A DNA stretch of 64,000 nt from Rhodospirillum centenum SW (GTDB lineage Bacteria > Pseudomonadota > Alphaproteobacteria > Azospirillales > Azospirillaceae). This document shows, in pieces, positions 52,697-61,982 of the stretch. The stretch's first letter is position 1; the number at the start of each line of letters is the position of its first letter. The notes beneath the pieces are model-generated. The model saw only the letters and a list, made by a program, of their open reading frames with translations. It was not told the DNA's origin and made no database searches. A program made the position numbers and the translations under genes. Location: positions 1,756,501 to 1,820,500 of the forward strand of contig NC_011420.2 of NCBI RefSeq assembly GCF_000016185.1. The letters are read 5' to 3'.

Positions 52697-55398
52697 GCTG
52701 CACCTTTCGTCTCGGAGATGGTCTGTTGCAGGGTGAAGATCAGCGCATCGCGGTCGAACTTGGCGACATAGTCGTTGAACCCGGCCTGCCGGCCGCGGTC
52801 AAGATCGCGCGGGCTGGCGTGGCTGGACAGAGCCACCATCGGCACCTGCGCCCAGCGCCCGCTGGCGCGGACCGCCTGGGCGAAGTCCAGGCCGTTCATG
52901 CCGGGCATCTCGATGTCGCTGACGATGACATCGAACTCCTCTCCCGCCTCGCACAGGGCCAGCGCATCGTCCGCACTCTCCACCGACACCACGTCATAGC
53001 CGTGGACGGTCAGGGTGGGGGTGATGAGGTTGCGGAAGAACGGGCTGTCATCCACCAGCAGGACGCGGTGCGCCCGCACATCCTCGAAGTTCTCCGACCG
53101 GCTGGAGCCGAACCAGTCCTTGAAGGCCTGGGTCAGGTAGAAGCCGGCGTCGATCACGTCGGTCGCCTTGCCGGCGATGATGGCGCTGCCCAGGAAGCCC
53201 GGCCGCTCGGTGCCCAGCTCCACGTTCAGGCGGTCTTCGACGATGTCCACGATCTCGTCCACGACGAGGCCCATGGAGCGTTCGCCGTCGGCGAAGACGA
53301 CCACCGGCTGGCGCTTGTCGCGGACGATCTGCCAGGCCGGGTCGATCGGCACCAGCGGCATCAGCTTGCCGCGGTACTGCACGACCGGCGAGCCGTTGGA
53401 CAGCTCCACCTGGTTGAGGTCGATGTCCTCCAGGCGGGCGACCAGCGAGAGCGGCACCGCCTTCGGACCGCCGCTGCCGGCGGTGAACAGGAGCATGGCC
53501 AGCTTGTCGTCCTCCCGGCGGGACTGCTTGCTGGTGATGTCGGTCGCGGCCGCGCTGTCCTGCACGGCCATCTCCCCCGTGACGGCGGCGATGCCGTTCG
53601 GATCGAGGATCATGATGACCGAGCCGTCGCCCAGGATGGTGTTGCCCGAGAACAGCTCGATGTGGCGCAGGATCGGGGCCACCGGCTTCACCACGATCTC
53701 TTCGGTGTCGAACACCTTGTCGACGATGATGCCGAAGACGTAGTTGCCGACCTGGGTGACGACGATGAAGGTCTCGCGCTTGTCCTCGTCGTCCGCGCCC
53801 AGCTTCAGCAGGCGCTGGAGGCTGACCAGCGGCAGCAGGCGGTTGCGCAGGCGCAGCACCGGGGTGCCGTGGATGCGCTCGATCTTGTGCTCGCTGTCCG
53901 TGGCGGCGCGGACCAGCTCGATCACGCTGATCTGCGGGATGGCGAAGCGCTCGGTGGCGCACTCCACGATCAGGGCGGAAACGATGGCGAGGGTCAGCGG
54001 GATCTTGATGGTGAAGGTGGTGCCCTTGCCCTCCACCGACTTCATCTCGATGGTGCCGCCGATCCGCTCGATGTTCGTCTTCACCACGTCCATGCCGACG
54101 CCGCGGCCGGAGACGCTGGTCACCGCGGCGGCGGTGGAGAAGCCGGGCTTCATGATGAAGGACTGGATCTGCTGGTCCGACATGGCGGCCAGCTCGGCCT
54201 CCGTCGCCAGACCGTTCTGGATCGCCTTCGCCTTGATCTTCTCGATCGCCAGGCCGCGCCCGTCGTCGGAGATCTCGATGATGATGTGCCCGCCCTCATG
54301 GAAGGCGTTCAGCGTGATCCGGCCGGTTTCGGACTTGCCCTTGGCGGCGCGCTCCGCCGGCAGCTCCAGCCCGTGGTCGCCGGAGTTGCGGACCATGTGG
54401 GTCAGCGGGTCCTTGATCAGCTCCAGCACCTGCCGGTCCAGCTCGGTCTCGGCGCCGAGCATCTGAAGCTCGATCTTCTTGTGCAGTTCGTGGGAGAGGT
54501 CGCGCACCAGCCGGGGCAGCTTGGCCCAGGCATTGCCGATCGGCTGCATGCGCGTCTTCATCACGCCCTCCTGAAGTTCGGAGGTGACGTGGTTGAGGCG
54601 CTGCAGCGGCGCGGCGAACTCGCTCTCCTTCTGGGAGCGCAGGATCTGGAGAAGCTGGTTGCGGGTCAGCACCAGCTCCGAAACCATGGTCATCAGGTTT
54701 TCCAGCAGATCCACATGGACGCGGATCGACTGCTGCGCGACGGCGGATTCCTTCGGCTCGCCGCGGGTGTCGTCCACCGCCTCGACCCGGGCGGCGGGCG
54801 GTGCGGGCTCGGCAGGCGGCGGCGGCTCGGCAGCAGTGGCCACGGCACGCGCACCGGCCGGCGCCGGAACGGCGGCCGTGGCGGCAGCGAGCACCTCCTT
54901 GCTGGCCGGGACCGGGACGAAGCCATGCTCGTCCGGCTGTTCCGCCGGGGCGGCAGGGGTGGCGGCAGGGGCAGCGGCTGGCGCTTCGGCGGCAGGGGCG
55001 GCGCCGGCCTTCGGCAGCTCGCGCCCTTCGGCCATGGCGTTGAGGCGGTTGATCAGATCCTCGTCCGAGCCGGCGGGCTCTGCCTCGGTCTGCTCAAGGA
55101 CGGAAAGAATGCCCTTGATCGTGTCCAGGGACTCGAGGATCAGCGACACCGCGTAGGGCGTTACGCTCAGCTCCCCGTCGCGGAACCGGCCGAGCACGTT
55201 CTCCGCGGCGTGGGCCACCGACTCCAGCCGGGGCAGGCCCAGGAAGCCGCAGGTGCCCTTGATCGTGTGAACGAGCCGGAAGATGTTGCTGAGAAGGCCC
55301 GGATCGTTGGGATTGCGTTCGAGCCGCACCAGCTCGACGTCGAGAACAGCAAGGTTCTCGTTGGTTTCCGTAAGGAACTCGCTCAGCAGATCGTCCAT
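52693..55398 (-). CDS. cheA: Chemotaxis histidine kinase CheA fused to a CheY receiver
   Basis: A 901-residue hybrid kinase. The HPt domain has His44 in RLVHTIKGTCGFLGLPRLE. An Ala/Pro-rich linker (about 165-250) is followed by the P3 dimerisation helices, the HATPase domain (VRNSGDHGLELPAER, ISDDGRGLAIEKI, GRGVGMDVVK), two successive CheW-like domains (about 490-630 and 640-775), and a C-terminal receiver with the Asp in VIVSDIEMPGMNG. The start is the ATG at 55398, giving MDDLLSEFLTETNENLAVLD; the frame is open upstream without family character. It heads the che operon, an arrangement I recall as cheAY in Rhodospirillum centenum. Confidence 0.95.
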   Translation of the reverse strand: MDDLLSEFLTETNENLAVLDVELVRLERNPNDPGLLSNIFRLVHTIKGTCGFLGLPRLESVAHAAENVLGRFRDGELSVTPYAVSLILESLDTIKGILSVLEQTEAEPAGSDEDLINRLNAMAEGRELPKAGAAPAAEAPAAAPAATPAAPAEQPDEHGFVPVPASKEVLAAATAAVPAPAGARAVATAAEPPPPAEPAPPAARVEAVDDTRGEPKESAVAQQSIRVHVDLLENLMTMVSELVLTRNQLLQILRSQKESEFAAPLQRLNHVTSELQEGVMKTRMQPIGNAWAKLPRLVRDLSHELHKKIELQMLGAETELDRQVLELIKDPLTHMVRNSGDHGLELPAERAAKGKSETGRITLNAFHEGGHIIIEISDDGRGLAIEKIKAKAIQNGLATEAELAAMSDQQIQSFIMKPGFSTAAAVTSVSGRGVGMDVVKTNIERIGGTIEMKSVEGKGTTFTIKIPLTLAIVSALIVECATERFAIPQISVIELVRAATDSEHKIERIHGTPVLRLRNRLLPLVSLQRLLKLGADDEDKRETFIVVTQVGNYVFGIIVDKVFDTEEIVVKPVAPILRHIELFSGNTILGDGSVIMILDPNGIAAVTGEMAVQDSAAATDITSKQSRREDDKLAMLLFTAGSGGPKAVPLSLVARLEDIDLNQVELSNGSPVVQYRGKLMPLVPIDPAWQIVRDKRQPVVVFADGERSMGLVVDEIVDIVEDRLNVELGTERPGFLGSAIIAGKATDVIDAGFYLTQAFKDWFGSSRSENFEDVRAHRVLLVDDSPFFRNLITPTLTVHGYDVVSVESADDALALCEAGEEFDVIVSDIEMPGMNGLDFAQAVRASGRWAQVPMVALSSHASPRDLDRGRQAGFNDYVAKFDRDALIFTLQQTISETKGAA

Positions 55399-55514
55399 GT
55401 CCAAACCCCATTTCGGGTTATCGGCAGTGCGGCATTCGGATGTGCGGCCCCAGCGTGGGTTGCACATCCCACCAGCCCGGACCCGCACCGACAAGCCCTG
55501 ACCGATCAACATCT

Positions 55515-55537
55515 GACAGATTGTTGTTAAATCTGTC
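55515..55537. promoter_or_regulatory. Dyad upstream of the che operon
   Basis: GACAGATT (55515-55522) and AATCTGTC (55530-55537) are exact inverted repeats with a 7-base spacer, GTTGTTA. The site is AT-rich in an otherwise GC-rich gap and lies about 120 bp upstream of the cheA start codon, between chpT and cheA. Low stem GC and lack of a T-run argue against a terminator; a protein-binding site is more likely. Confidence 0.5.
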
Positions 55538-55604
55538 TTACCCTTTCGATTGATGCAGCCGGGGCCGCAGTTCCGCAAGAGGGACTATCCGACTGTATGG
55601 TGCG

Positions 55605-56243
55605 TCAGACATCCGCGGGAACAAGTGAAATCCGGATATCGTCCGCATTTTCCGCCATGACCACTATCCTGATGGCGTGCAGGCGTCCGAACCGCAGGGC
55701 CGCATACCCCAGGATAGAGCGTGGCGACAGATCTGCGGGGGCGATCTCCCCCGCCAGGGCGGCGCGAGTCTCCTCCCGCAGCCCGGCGTTGCGGCCTGTG
55801 CCCTGGAGCGACACCCCTGCCCCCTCGCGGACGACCCGCACCGTGCCGCCGGCGGGCAGCGCTTCGTCCGCCAGCAGGGCGGCGATGAGCAGCAGCTTCA
55901 GCAGGCCGCGGGGCGGTCGGGCCGGCAGATCGGCCTGCCAGTCGATGCGGACGCGGCCGCCGCGGAACCAGCCTTCGAGGGTGAGCCGCGCCTGGGCCGG
56001 GTCCAGCCCGTCCTGGCCGCCGGCGGCACCGAAGGCGAAGCGGAACAGGCGCAACCGGCGGGCCGCCGCCTCGGCGCTGTCCGCGATCAGGGTCAGCGCC
56101 TCCGCCCCCGCGCCGAGGCCCATCTCGTCGATCAGCTCGACACCGTTGTTGATGGCCCCGACCGGGCTCACCAGATCGTGGCAGATGCGGGAGACCAGCA
56201 GCTCCACCGCGCGCGGCTCGAAATCCGGTGACTCCGGTGACAT
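55605..56243 (-). CDS. chpT: Histidine phosphotransferase ChpT
   Basis: ChpT passes phosphate from the hybrid kinase CckA to CtrA. The 212-residue protein has the phosphorylated His22 in SRICHDLVSPVGAINNGVELI, two-helix dimerisation hairpin, and a degenerate GHKL-like C-terminal domain (LLIAALLADEALPAGGTVRVV; SILGYAALRFGRLHAIRI) without ATP-binding motifs, as in the Caulobacter protein. It lies directly upstream of the che operon and 8 kb from ctrA, which suggests the phosphorelay and its motility targets are clustered. Confidence 0.92.
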   Translation of the reverse strand: MSPESPDFEPRAVELLVSRICHDLVSPVGAINNGVELIDEMGLGAGAEALTLIADSAEAAARRLRLFRFAFGAAGGQDGLDPAQARLTLEGWFRGGRVRIDWQADLPARPPRGLLKLLLIAALLADEALPAGGTVRVVREGAGVSLQGTGRNAGLREETRAALAGEIAPADLSPRSILGYAALRFGRLHAIRIVVMAENADDIRISLVPADV

Positions 56244-56383
56244 GGCCCCCTCCCGCTCTCCCCCGCCCGCTCTCCCTTGCCCGCGCTCCCCTGCGCGTCC
56301 CCCGGGCCGGTCCGCCTCCCCTGGCGTACCGGATGGGCGGGGTCTAGGATAGGCCGGGACGGCGGCGACGGAAACCTGATCCG

Positions 56384-56572
56384 ATGGACGACATGCTCGT
56401 ACCCGGCGCCCATGTGCGCCATCCCGGCCAGCCGGACTGGGGCCTGGGCCAGATCCAGTCGGTCATCGGCACCCGCGTGACGGTGAATTTCGAGCACGCG
56501 GGCAAGGTCCTGATCAACACGGCGGCGGTGGGGCTGACGGTGGTCGATCCCGATGCCCCGGGGGACGGCTGA
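56384..56572 (+). CDS. DUF3553 domain-containing small protein
   Basis: This 62-residue protein is a full-length DUF3553 domain: LVPGAHVRHPGQPDWGLGQI followed by a strand-rich VTVNFEHAGKVLINTA segment. The fold resembles the small domain at the C-terminus of some UvrD-type helicases, so nucleic-acid or protein binding is plausible. It is divergent from chpT. Function unknown. Confidence 0.85.
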   Translation: MDDMLVPGAHVRHPGQPDWGLGQIQSVIGTRVTVNFEHAGKVLINTAAVGLTVVDPDAPGDG

Positions 56573-56608
56573 CCCCCTCCCCTGCCGCCGGCCCGGCACC
56601 CCGGCGGG

Positions 56609-58655
56609 CTACTGGCCCTGGGGTGGCTTGGCCTGCGGCGCCTGTTCCGGCTTGCGGCCGCCCAGCAGCCCTTCCAACGCACCGCGCACCGCATCCTCCG
56701 GCTTCACCCCCTCCTTGGCCCCCTTCAGGGTGCCCTTCAGATCCTTCAGCGCCTCCTTCGCGGCCTTGGGGTCGCGCAGGGTCTCGCGCGCGATGCCGGC
56801 GATGTCCGGGGTGAAGGAAAGGGCGGTGAAGCTGCCGCGCACGAGGATCGGTACGGACAGGCCGGACTGGTCGGTCCGCCCCGCCCCCTGCCCTTCGATG
56901 CTGGCGACCAGCCGCGGCACGATGCGCAGGTCCACCTGCCGGTCCTGAAGCGCCACCGTACCGCCGCCCTGCACCCGCAAGAGCGGGGCCAGCAGGCGCA
57001 GATCGTCGGTCCGCGCAATACCCTGCGCGACGGCGAAGCTGGCGCCCAGCTCCGCGAAGTCCGTCTGCTGCGGCCCTTCGGCGGTGCCGCCGGTGACGGC
57101 GCGGACCATGTTGGCGATGTTGATGCCCTTGACGGCACCGTCGCGGAAGACCATCGACGCCCGGCCGTCCAGACTGCCCATGATGTCATGGGGGCTGGCA
57201 CCCGCAGCCTTCAGCGCCAGCTCCACGTCGCTGGCCCCGGTCAGGCGCTTGAACCCGGCGAAGCGGGTCAGCACCGGTTCGGCCTGCATGCCGGCCACGG
57301 TGGCATCCACCTGCCAGCCGGGGGTCGCGGCGCGGCCGTCGATGCGGGCCATACCCTGCACAGTGCCGCCGAACAGGGCCGTCTTCCCCAGCGTGGCGGC
57401 AAGGCGGCCGTCGTCCAGCGTCAGGCCGAGCCGGGTCGGCCCCGCCTCCACCCCGGAGACGAGCACGCCGGCGAGCTGCACCGTCAGGTCGGCATCGGCC
57501 AGCCGCAGCGCCGAGAGATCGACCGGCTCCCGGCTCCAGCCCGGATCGGGGGCCGTGCCGGCGGCCGGGGGCTGCCCGGTCGGCGGGGTCGCGGGCACGG
57601 GCGTCGGTTCCGCCGCCGACGGGGGCGGCAGCAGCCGGTCCAGATCGAGCCGGCCGACGGCGACGGTGCCGCGCACCGCCGGACGGGCGCCGCCCAGGGC
57701 CACGGCAATGTCGCCCTTGGCGGCGATGTCGTCGGCCGCGAGGTCGAAGCCGCCCAGGGCGACGCGCTGCGGCGTGGCCTGGAGCGTCCCGGCCAGACGC
57801 AGGCTCTGCACCCGGCAGCGCCGGCGGCGCCCCGCCGGCGAGCCAGGCCAGCAGGTCCGGCAGGGAGTCCACCGTCGCCTGCACCGGCCCCTCCAGCCGG
57901 AGCGTGCCGCCGTCCGCCGGCCGCGCCAGCGTGCCGCCCAGCGTCACGGCCGTGCCCGCGGCCTCCACCGAGGCCTGGATGTCGGCGCTGCCGCCCGCCA
58001 CCACGGCGCGGGCGGGCGCGGCGCTGGCGGTCAGCCGCAACGGCCGGCCGTCGAGGCTGAGCGTCGCCTCCAGAGCCAGCGGCTCGTCCAGGGCCGCCAG
58101 CGCGATGCTGGCGTCCAGGTCCTGCACCACGCGCTCCGTGCCGGCGCCGCCGTCGCGGTAGATCAGGGTCCCGTCCACGATCTCCACGTCGCCCAACGCC
58201 AGCTCCTGCAGCGTGGCGCCGGACCGGGAGGTGCCGGCATCCCCGGCCGCCTGCGGTGCCGGGGCGCCCTGCGGGACGGCGAGATCCCAGTTGGCCCGGC
58301 CGCGGGCATCCGTCTCCAGCACGATGCGGGGTTCGACCAGGATGAAGCGGTCCACCTGGACATCCCCGGACAGCAGCGGCCAGAGGCGCAGGCGCAGGTC
58401 CAGCCGGCCCAGCCGCAGCAGGTCGTCCCCGCCCTGCAATCCGGCGAAGCGGACATCCTCCGCCGTCACCGCCAGCACGGGCAGGACGGAGACGGAGACC
58501 GGGCCCGCCACCGTGAAGTCGCGGCCGGTCCGCTGTTCCACCGCCTGCTCCAGGCGGGCGACCAGCGGCCCCGTCGGGATCAGGAAGGGAAGCGCCACCG
58601 CCGCCGCCCCCAGCAGCACGAGCAGCACGACGATGCCGATCAGAAGTCTGCGCAT
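56609..58655 (-). pseudogene. AsmA family protein, interrupted by one frameshift
   Basis: From the ATG at 58655 (GGGGG eight bases upstream) the protein has an N-terminal membrane anchor ([21 protein letters not shown]), then the AsmA beta-rich repeats ([23 protein letters not shown]). Near 57811 the sense changes frame: before it the text reads [11 protein letters not shown], after it [20 protein letters not shown] and on to the AsmA C-terminal domain ([28 protein letters not shown]), with a Lys/Pro-rich tail to 56609. Dropping one base of the CCC at 57811-57813 restores an unbroken reading frame of about 680 codons. AsmA proteins act in outer-membrane lipid homeostasis. True pseudogene or base-calling error is open. 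Confidence 0.75.
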
Positions 58656-58877
58656 GGTCTTTTCCCCCGCCATTGCCCTGCACCGATACCCATGTCCGGA
58701 AAAGCCGGTCACGGTCGGATGGTTCCGGCGGAGTGTAGCCCAGGCCGGCGCGGCCCGGCCATGCCGCGGCCGCTTGGTCTTGAGGTAAGGTGTCGCTATA
58801 TGTCCGCCTCAGGCCGCTTCGGTGGCCGGCAAGGGCGCCGCGAAGGCGCCGACAACGGGGAAGGGAACGCACGACGG

Positions 58878-59924
58878 ATGGCGAGCGCGGACGGCATGGT
58901 TCCGGCGGAGCGTCCGCCGCTGGTCGATCCCTTCGGCCGCGCCATCACCTATGTCCGCGTCTCCGTCACGGACCGTTGCGATTTCCGCTGCGTCTACTGC
59001 ATGTCGGAGGACATGCACTTCCTGCCCAAGGCGGAGGTGCTGTCGCTGGAGGAACTGGACCGGCTGTGCTCCGCCTTCGTGCGGCTGGGCACCCGGAAGC
59101 TGCGCCTGACGGGCGGGGAACCGCTGGTGCGGCGGGACATCCTGGAACTGATCCGCAGCCTGGGCCGGCATCTGCGCACCGGCCGGCTGGACGAACTGAC
59201 CCTGACCACCAACGGCAGCCAGCTTGCCCGCCATGCGGACGCGCTGGCCGAAGCCGGGGTGCGGCGGGTCAATGTCAGCCTGGACACGCTGGACCCCGCC
59301 CGGTTCGAGCGCATCACCCGCTGGGGCCGGCTGTCCCGGGTGATGGAGGGGCTGGCGGCGGCGAAAGCCGCGGGGCTGGCGGTGAAGATCAACTGCGTGG
59401 CGCTGAAGGGCGTGAACGAGGACGAGACGGAAACGCTGGTCGCCTGGTGCGCCGGGCAGGGCTTCGACCTCTCCTTCATCGAGGTCATGCCGCTGGGCGA
59501 CATCGACGGCGCCGGTGGCGGCGAGACGCGGCTGGCCCAGTATCTGCCGCTGTCCCTGCTGCGTGCCCGGCTGGCACGGCGCTGGACCCTGACCGACATC
59601 CCCTGGCGCACGGGCGGCCCCGCCCGGTATGTACGGGTGGAGGAGACCGGGCAGCGGATCGGCTTCATCACCCCCCTGACCCACAATTTCTGTGAAAGCT
59701 GCAACCGGGTGCGGGTGACCTGCACGGGCCGCCTGTTCATGTGCCTGGGCCAGGAGGACAGCGCGGACCTGCGCACGCCGCTGCGCGCCGCCCCCGACGA
59801 CGCGGCCCTGACGGAAGCCATCCGCGAGGCCATCGGGCGCAAGCCGAAGGGCCACGACTTCATCATCGACCGCCGACAGAAGGGTCCCGCCGTCGGCCGG
59901 CACATGAGCGTCACGGGGGGCTGA
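58878..59924 (+). CDS. moaA: GTP 3',8-cyclase MoaA (molybdenum cofactor synthesis)
   Basis: MoaA is the radical-SAM enzyme that begins molybdopterin synthesis from GTP. The 348-residue protein has the N-terminal cluster cysteines Cys34, Cys38 and Cys41 (CDFRCVYC), the [15 protein letters not shown]-binding segment, and the second cluster motif C-x2-C-x13-C in [21 protein letters not shown]. It ends in the conserved Gly-Gly. The ATG at 58878 follows GGGAAGGGA. Two small GC hairpins lie just upstream (58812-58850). It is divergent from the AsmA-like gene. Confidence 0.96.
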   Translation: MASADGMVPAERPPLVDPFGRAITYVRVSVTDRCDFRCVYCMSEDMHFLPKAEVLSLEELDRLCSAFVRLGTRKLRLTGGEPLVRRDILELIRSLGRHLRTGRLDELTLTTNGSQLARHADALAEAGVRRVNVSLDTLDPARFERITRWGRLSRVMEGLAAAKAAGLAVKINCVALKGVNEDETETLVAWCAGQGFDLSFIEVMPLGDIDGAGGGETRLAQYLPLSLLRARLARRWTLTDIPWRTGGPARYVRVEETGQRIGFITPLTHNFCESCNRVRVTCTGRLFMCLGQEDSADLRTPLRAAPDDAALTEAIREAIGRKPKGHDFIIDRRQKGPAVGRHMSVTGG

Positions 59925-59967
59925 GCATGCTGGCCGCGGCCTCCGGCTTGGACTAGAGTGCGCGGCC

Positions 59968-60789
59968 ATGCCCGACCAGACGCCCCCGCTCCAGGACGCT
60001 TCGGACGCCGCGCTGTCCCCCCTGCCGCGGGCGCCGGCGCTGGCCTTCGTCGCGGCCGAGACGGACGACGCCCGCAGCGCCCGCGACCGCCTGCACGCCC
60101 GTTACCGCGGCGTCCCGCCGGAGGAGGCGGACATCGTGGTGGCCCTGGGCGGCGACGGCTTCCTGCTGGAGACGCTGCACGACACCCTGTCCCTGCGGGT
60201 GCCGGTCTACGGCATGAACCGCGGGTCGGTCGGGTTCCTGCTGAACGACTTCGGGGAGGACGGGCTGTCCGACCGGGTCTGCCGGGCCCAGCGGGTGGCG
60301 CTGCATCCGCTGCGGATGCGGGCGACGACGGCCGCGGGCGAGCGGTCCGGGCTGGCCTTCAACGAGGTGTCGCTGCTGCGCGAGACGCGGCAGGCGGCGA
60401 AGCTGCGGATCAGCGTGGACGGGGTGGTCCGGCTGCCGGAGCTGACCTGCGACGGGGCGCTGGTCAGCACGCCCGCGGGCAGCACCGCCTACAACCTCTC
60501 GGCCCACGGGCCGATCCTGCCGCTGGGGGCCGGCATCCTGGCCCTGACGCCGATCAGCGCCTTCCGTCCGCGCCGCTGGCGCGGCGCGCTGCTGCCGCAC
60601 GACGCCCGCATCACCTTCGAGGTGATGGAGGGCGACAAGCGCCCGGTCAGCGCCGTGGCCGACTTCACGGAGGTGCGCGACGTGCTGCGGGTGGAGGTGT
60701 ACGAGGACCGCTCCATCGCCTCGACGCTGCTGTTCGATCCGGAGATGAATCTGGAGGAACGCATCCTGAAGGAGCAGTTCCAGCCCTGA
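59968..60789 (+). CDS. nadK: NAD kinase
   Basis: NadK phosphorylates NAD+ to NADP+. The 273-residue protein has the GGDG motif at residues 61-64 ([16 protein letters not shown]), the [12 protein letters not shown] segment, the [11 protein letters not shown] substrate site with N-E, and [19 protein letters not shown]. It lies 43 bp after moaA and in the same direction. Length is slightly short but normal for alphaproteobacteria. Confidence 0.94.
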   Translation: MPDQTPPLQDASDAALSPLPRAPALAFVAAETDDARSARDRLHARYRGVPPEEADIVVALGGDGFLLETLHDTLSLRVPVYGMNRGSVGFLLNDFGEDGLSDRVCRAQRVALHPLRMRATTAAGERSGLAFNEVSLLRETRQAAKLRISVDGVVRLPELTCDGALVSTPAGSTAYNLSAHGPILPLGAGILALTPISAFRPRRWRGALLPHDARITFEVMEGDKRPVSAVADFTEVRDVLRVEVYEDRSIASTLLFDPEMNLEERILKEQFQP

Positions 60790-60812
60790 TGCCGGACGGC
60801 GCGGGGGAGGAC

Positions 60813-61679
60813 CTACTCCGCCGCCAGCGACCGCGTCCGCTCGCCGGCATGGTCGCAGATGACCCCGACCAGACGCTCCAGGTCGCGCTTCAGCCGCTCG
60901 AACCCGTCATGCCGCTCCAGCGTCTCCTCGTTCATGTAGAGCTGGCGGTCGATCTCAAGCTGAAGGCTGTGCAGGCCGCGCTGCGGGCTGGAATAGCGGC
61001 GGACCAGCTCGACCCCCTTGTAGGGATCGTTCAGCCGCACCCGGTAGCCCATGCCGCGCAGGGTGTCGGCCACCATGCGGGTGAAGGCGGGATCGCAGGT
61101 GGTGCCGTCGCGGTCGCCCAGCACGAAGTCCACCGGCTCTTCATAACCGTCGGCCCCGCCGCCGAGGGAGGGCATCGAATGGCAGTTGACGTGCCAGACC
61201 GCACCGAAGCGGCGGTGCAGCAGGTCCATCGCCTGGGCAAGCTGCTCATGATAGGGGCGCCAGTAGCGCTCGATCCGCTCCAGCACCTGGGCCGGCGACA
61301 GCCGCCCGTCATAGAGCGGCATGCCCGGCCGGCAGAGCGTGCGCACCAGCCCCATGCCCAGGGCGCTCTTCTCCGACGGGTTCAGGGGGCCGGGCCAGGA
61401 GCCGGAGAGGATGCCGGGGTCGATGTCGTCGAAGGCGCGGTTCACGTCGATGTAACTGCGCGGGAACAGGGCACAGAGCAGGGTCGCCCCCATCTCCGGC
61501 ACGCCGGCGAACAGCTCGTCCACATAGGTGTCCTCCGCCTGACGCAGCAGGCCGAGGGGACAGACGAACTGGAAATCCACGGGGTAGCTGGTCCCGCTGT
61601 GGGGACTGTCGAAGACGACGGGCACCCGTTTGCCGACGGGGTCCTGGCGCACCAGGACATCGTGGATCACCAGACTCAT
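60813..61679 (-). CDS. N-formylglutamate amidohydrolase family protein
   Basis: A 288-residue zinc-type amidohydrolase of the HutG/FGase family. Signatures are VVFDSPHSGTSYP near residue 22, the SYIDVNRAFDDIDPGIL block near 75-90, WHVNCHSMPS near 165, the LGDRDGTTCD loop and LQLEIDRQLYMNE near 250. It would hydrolyse N-formylglutamate or a related N-acyl amino acid. The ATG at 61679 gives the family N-terminus; an in-frame extension upstream is low-complexity. No hut genes are nearby. It is divergent from an aspartoacylase-like gene, suggesting joint control. Confidence 0.88.
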   Translation of the reverse strand: MSLVIHDVLVRQDPVGKRVPVVFDSPHSGTSYPVDFQFVCPLGLLRQAEDTYVDELFAGVPEMGATLLCALFPRSYIDVNRAFDDIDPGILSGSWPGPLNPSEKSALGMGLVRTLCRPGMPLYDGRLSPAQVLERIERYWRPYHEQLAQAMDLLHRRFGAVWHVNCHSMPSLGGGADGYEEPVDFVLGDRDGTTCDPAFTRMVADTLRGMGYRVRLNDPYKGVELVRRYSSPQRGLHSLQLEIDRQLYMNEETLERHDGFERLKRDLERLVGVICDHAGERTRSLAAE

Positions 61680-61847
61680 GCTTGCGCTCCCCTGCCCCCC
61701 GCGTCCACCCCGGACACGCCGCCGGCCGCCACGCGCCCGCCCCCGGCCAGCGGCCGGGACGCGCCCGGGTCCCGCTCCCCGCCAGCGGACCTGGACATCT
61801 GCACGGACTCGGAGCCCGTGAGCGGACATACGGCCGTCACCGACCGT

Positions 61848-61876
61848 TTATTCAACCATCATAATTCCGTATACAA
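61848..61876 (-). promoter_or_regulatory. AT-rich divergent promoter region
   Basis: The only AT-rich island in the 303-bp gap between the two divergent hydrolase genes. On the minus strand TTGTAT (61876-61871) and GAATAA (61853-61848) are 17 bases apart. The sequence TTGTATACGG at 61876-61867 resembles a GntR-type operator half (TTGTATACAA). The remaining gap has no supported gene. Confidence 0.35.
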
Positions 61877-61982
61877 GGGCCCAATCCGGCCGTCGACAAG
61901 AACCATGGCGGACATCGCCCTTCGAACAGGGTTGTCACGGTCGGGCACCCGCGGCCAACGGCGGGACGACAGGGAGGAGAGC

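Noticed and set aside
52726-55530. A 934-codon plus-strand frame opposite cheA
   Set aside because: Composition is typical of antisense to a GC-rich gene and the cheA reading is unambiguous.
57084-58877. Upstream in-frame extension of moaA by about 600 codons
   Set aside because: It runs antisense to the AsmA-like gene with no domain, while the ATG at 58878 has a ribosome-binding site and gives a normal MoaA.
58800-58877. Molybdenum-cofactor riboswitch upstream of moaA
   Set aside because: Only two simple hairpins are visible; I could not match the known consensus, so it is left as a low-interest observation.
59958-61982. Upstream in-frame extension of the aspartoacylase-like gene
   Set aside because: It overlaps nadK in another frame and hutG-like on the other strand and has no family character.
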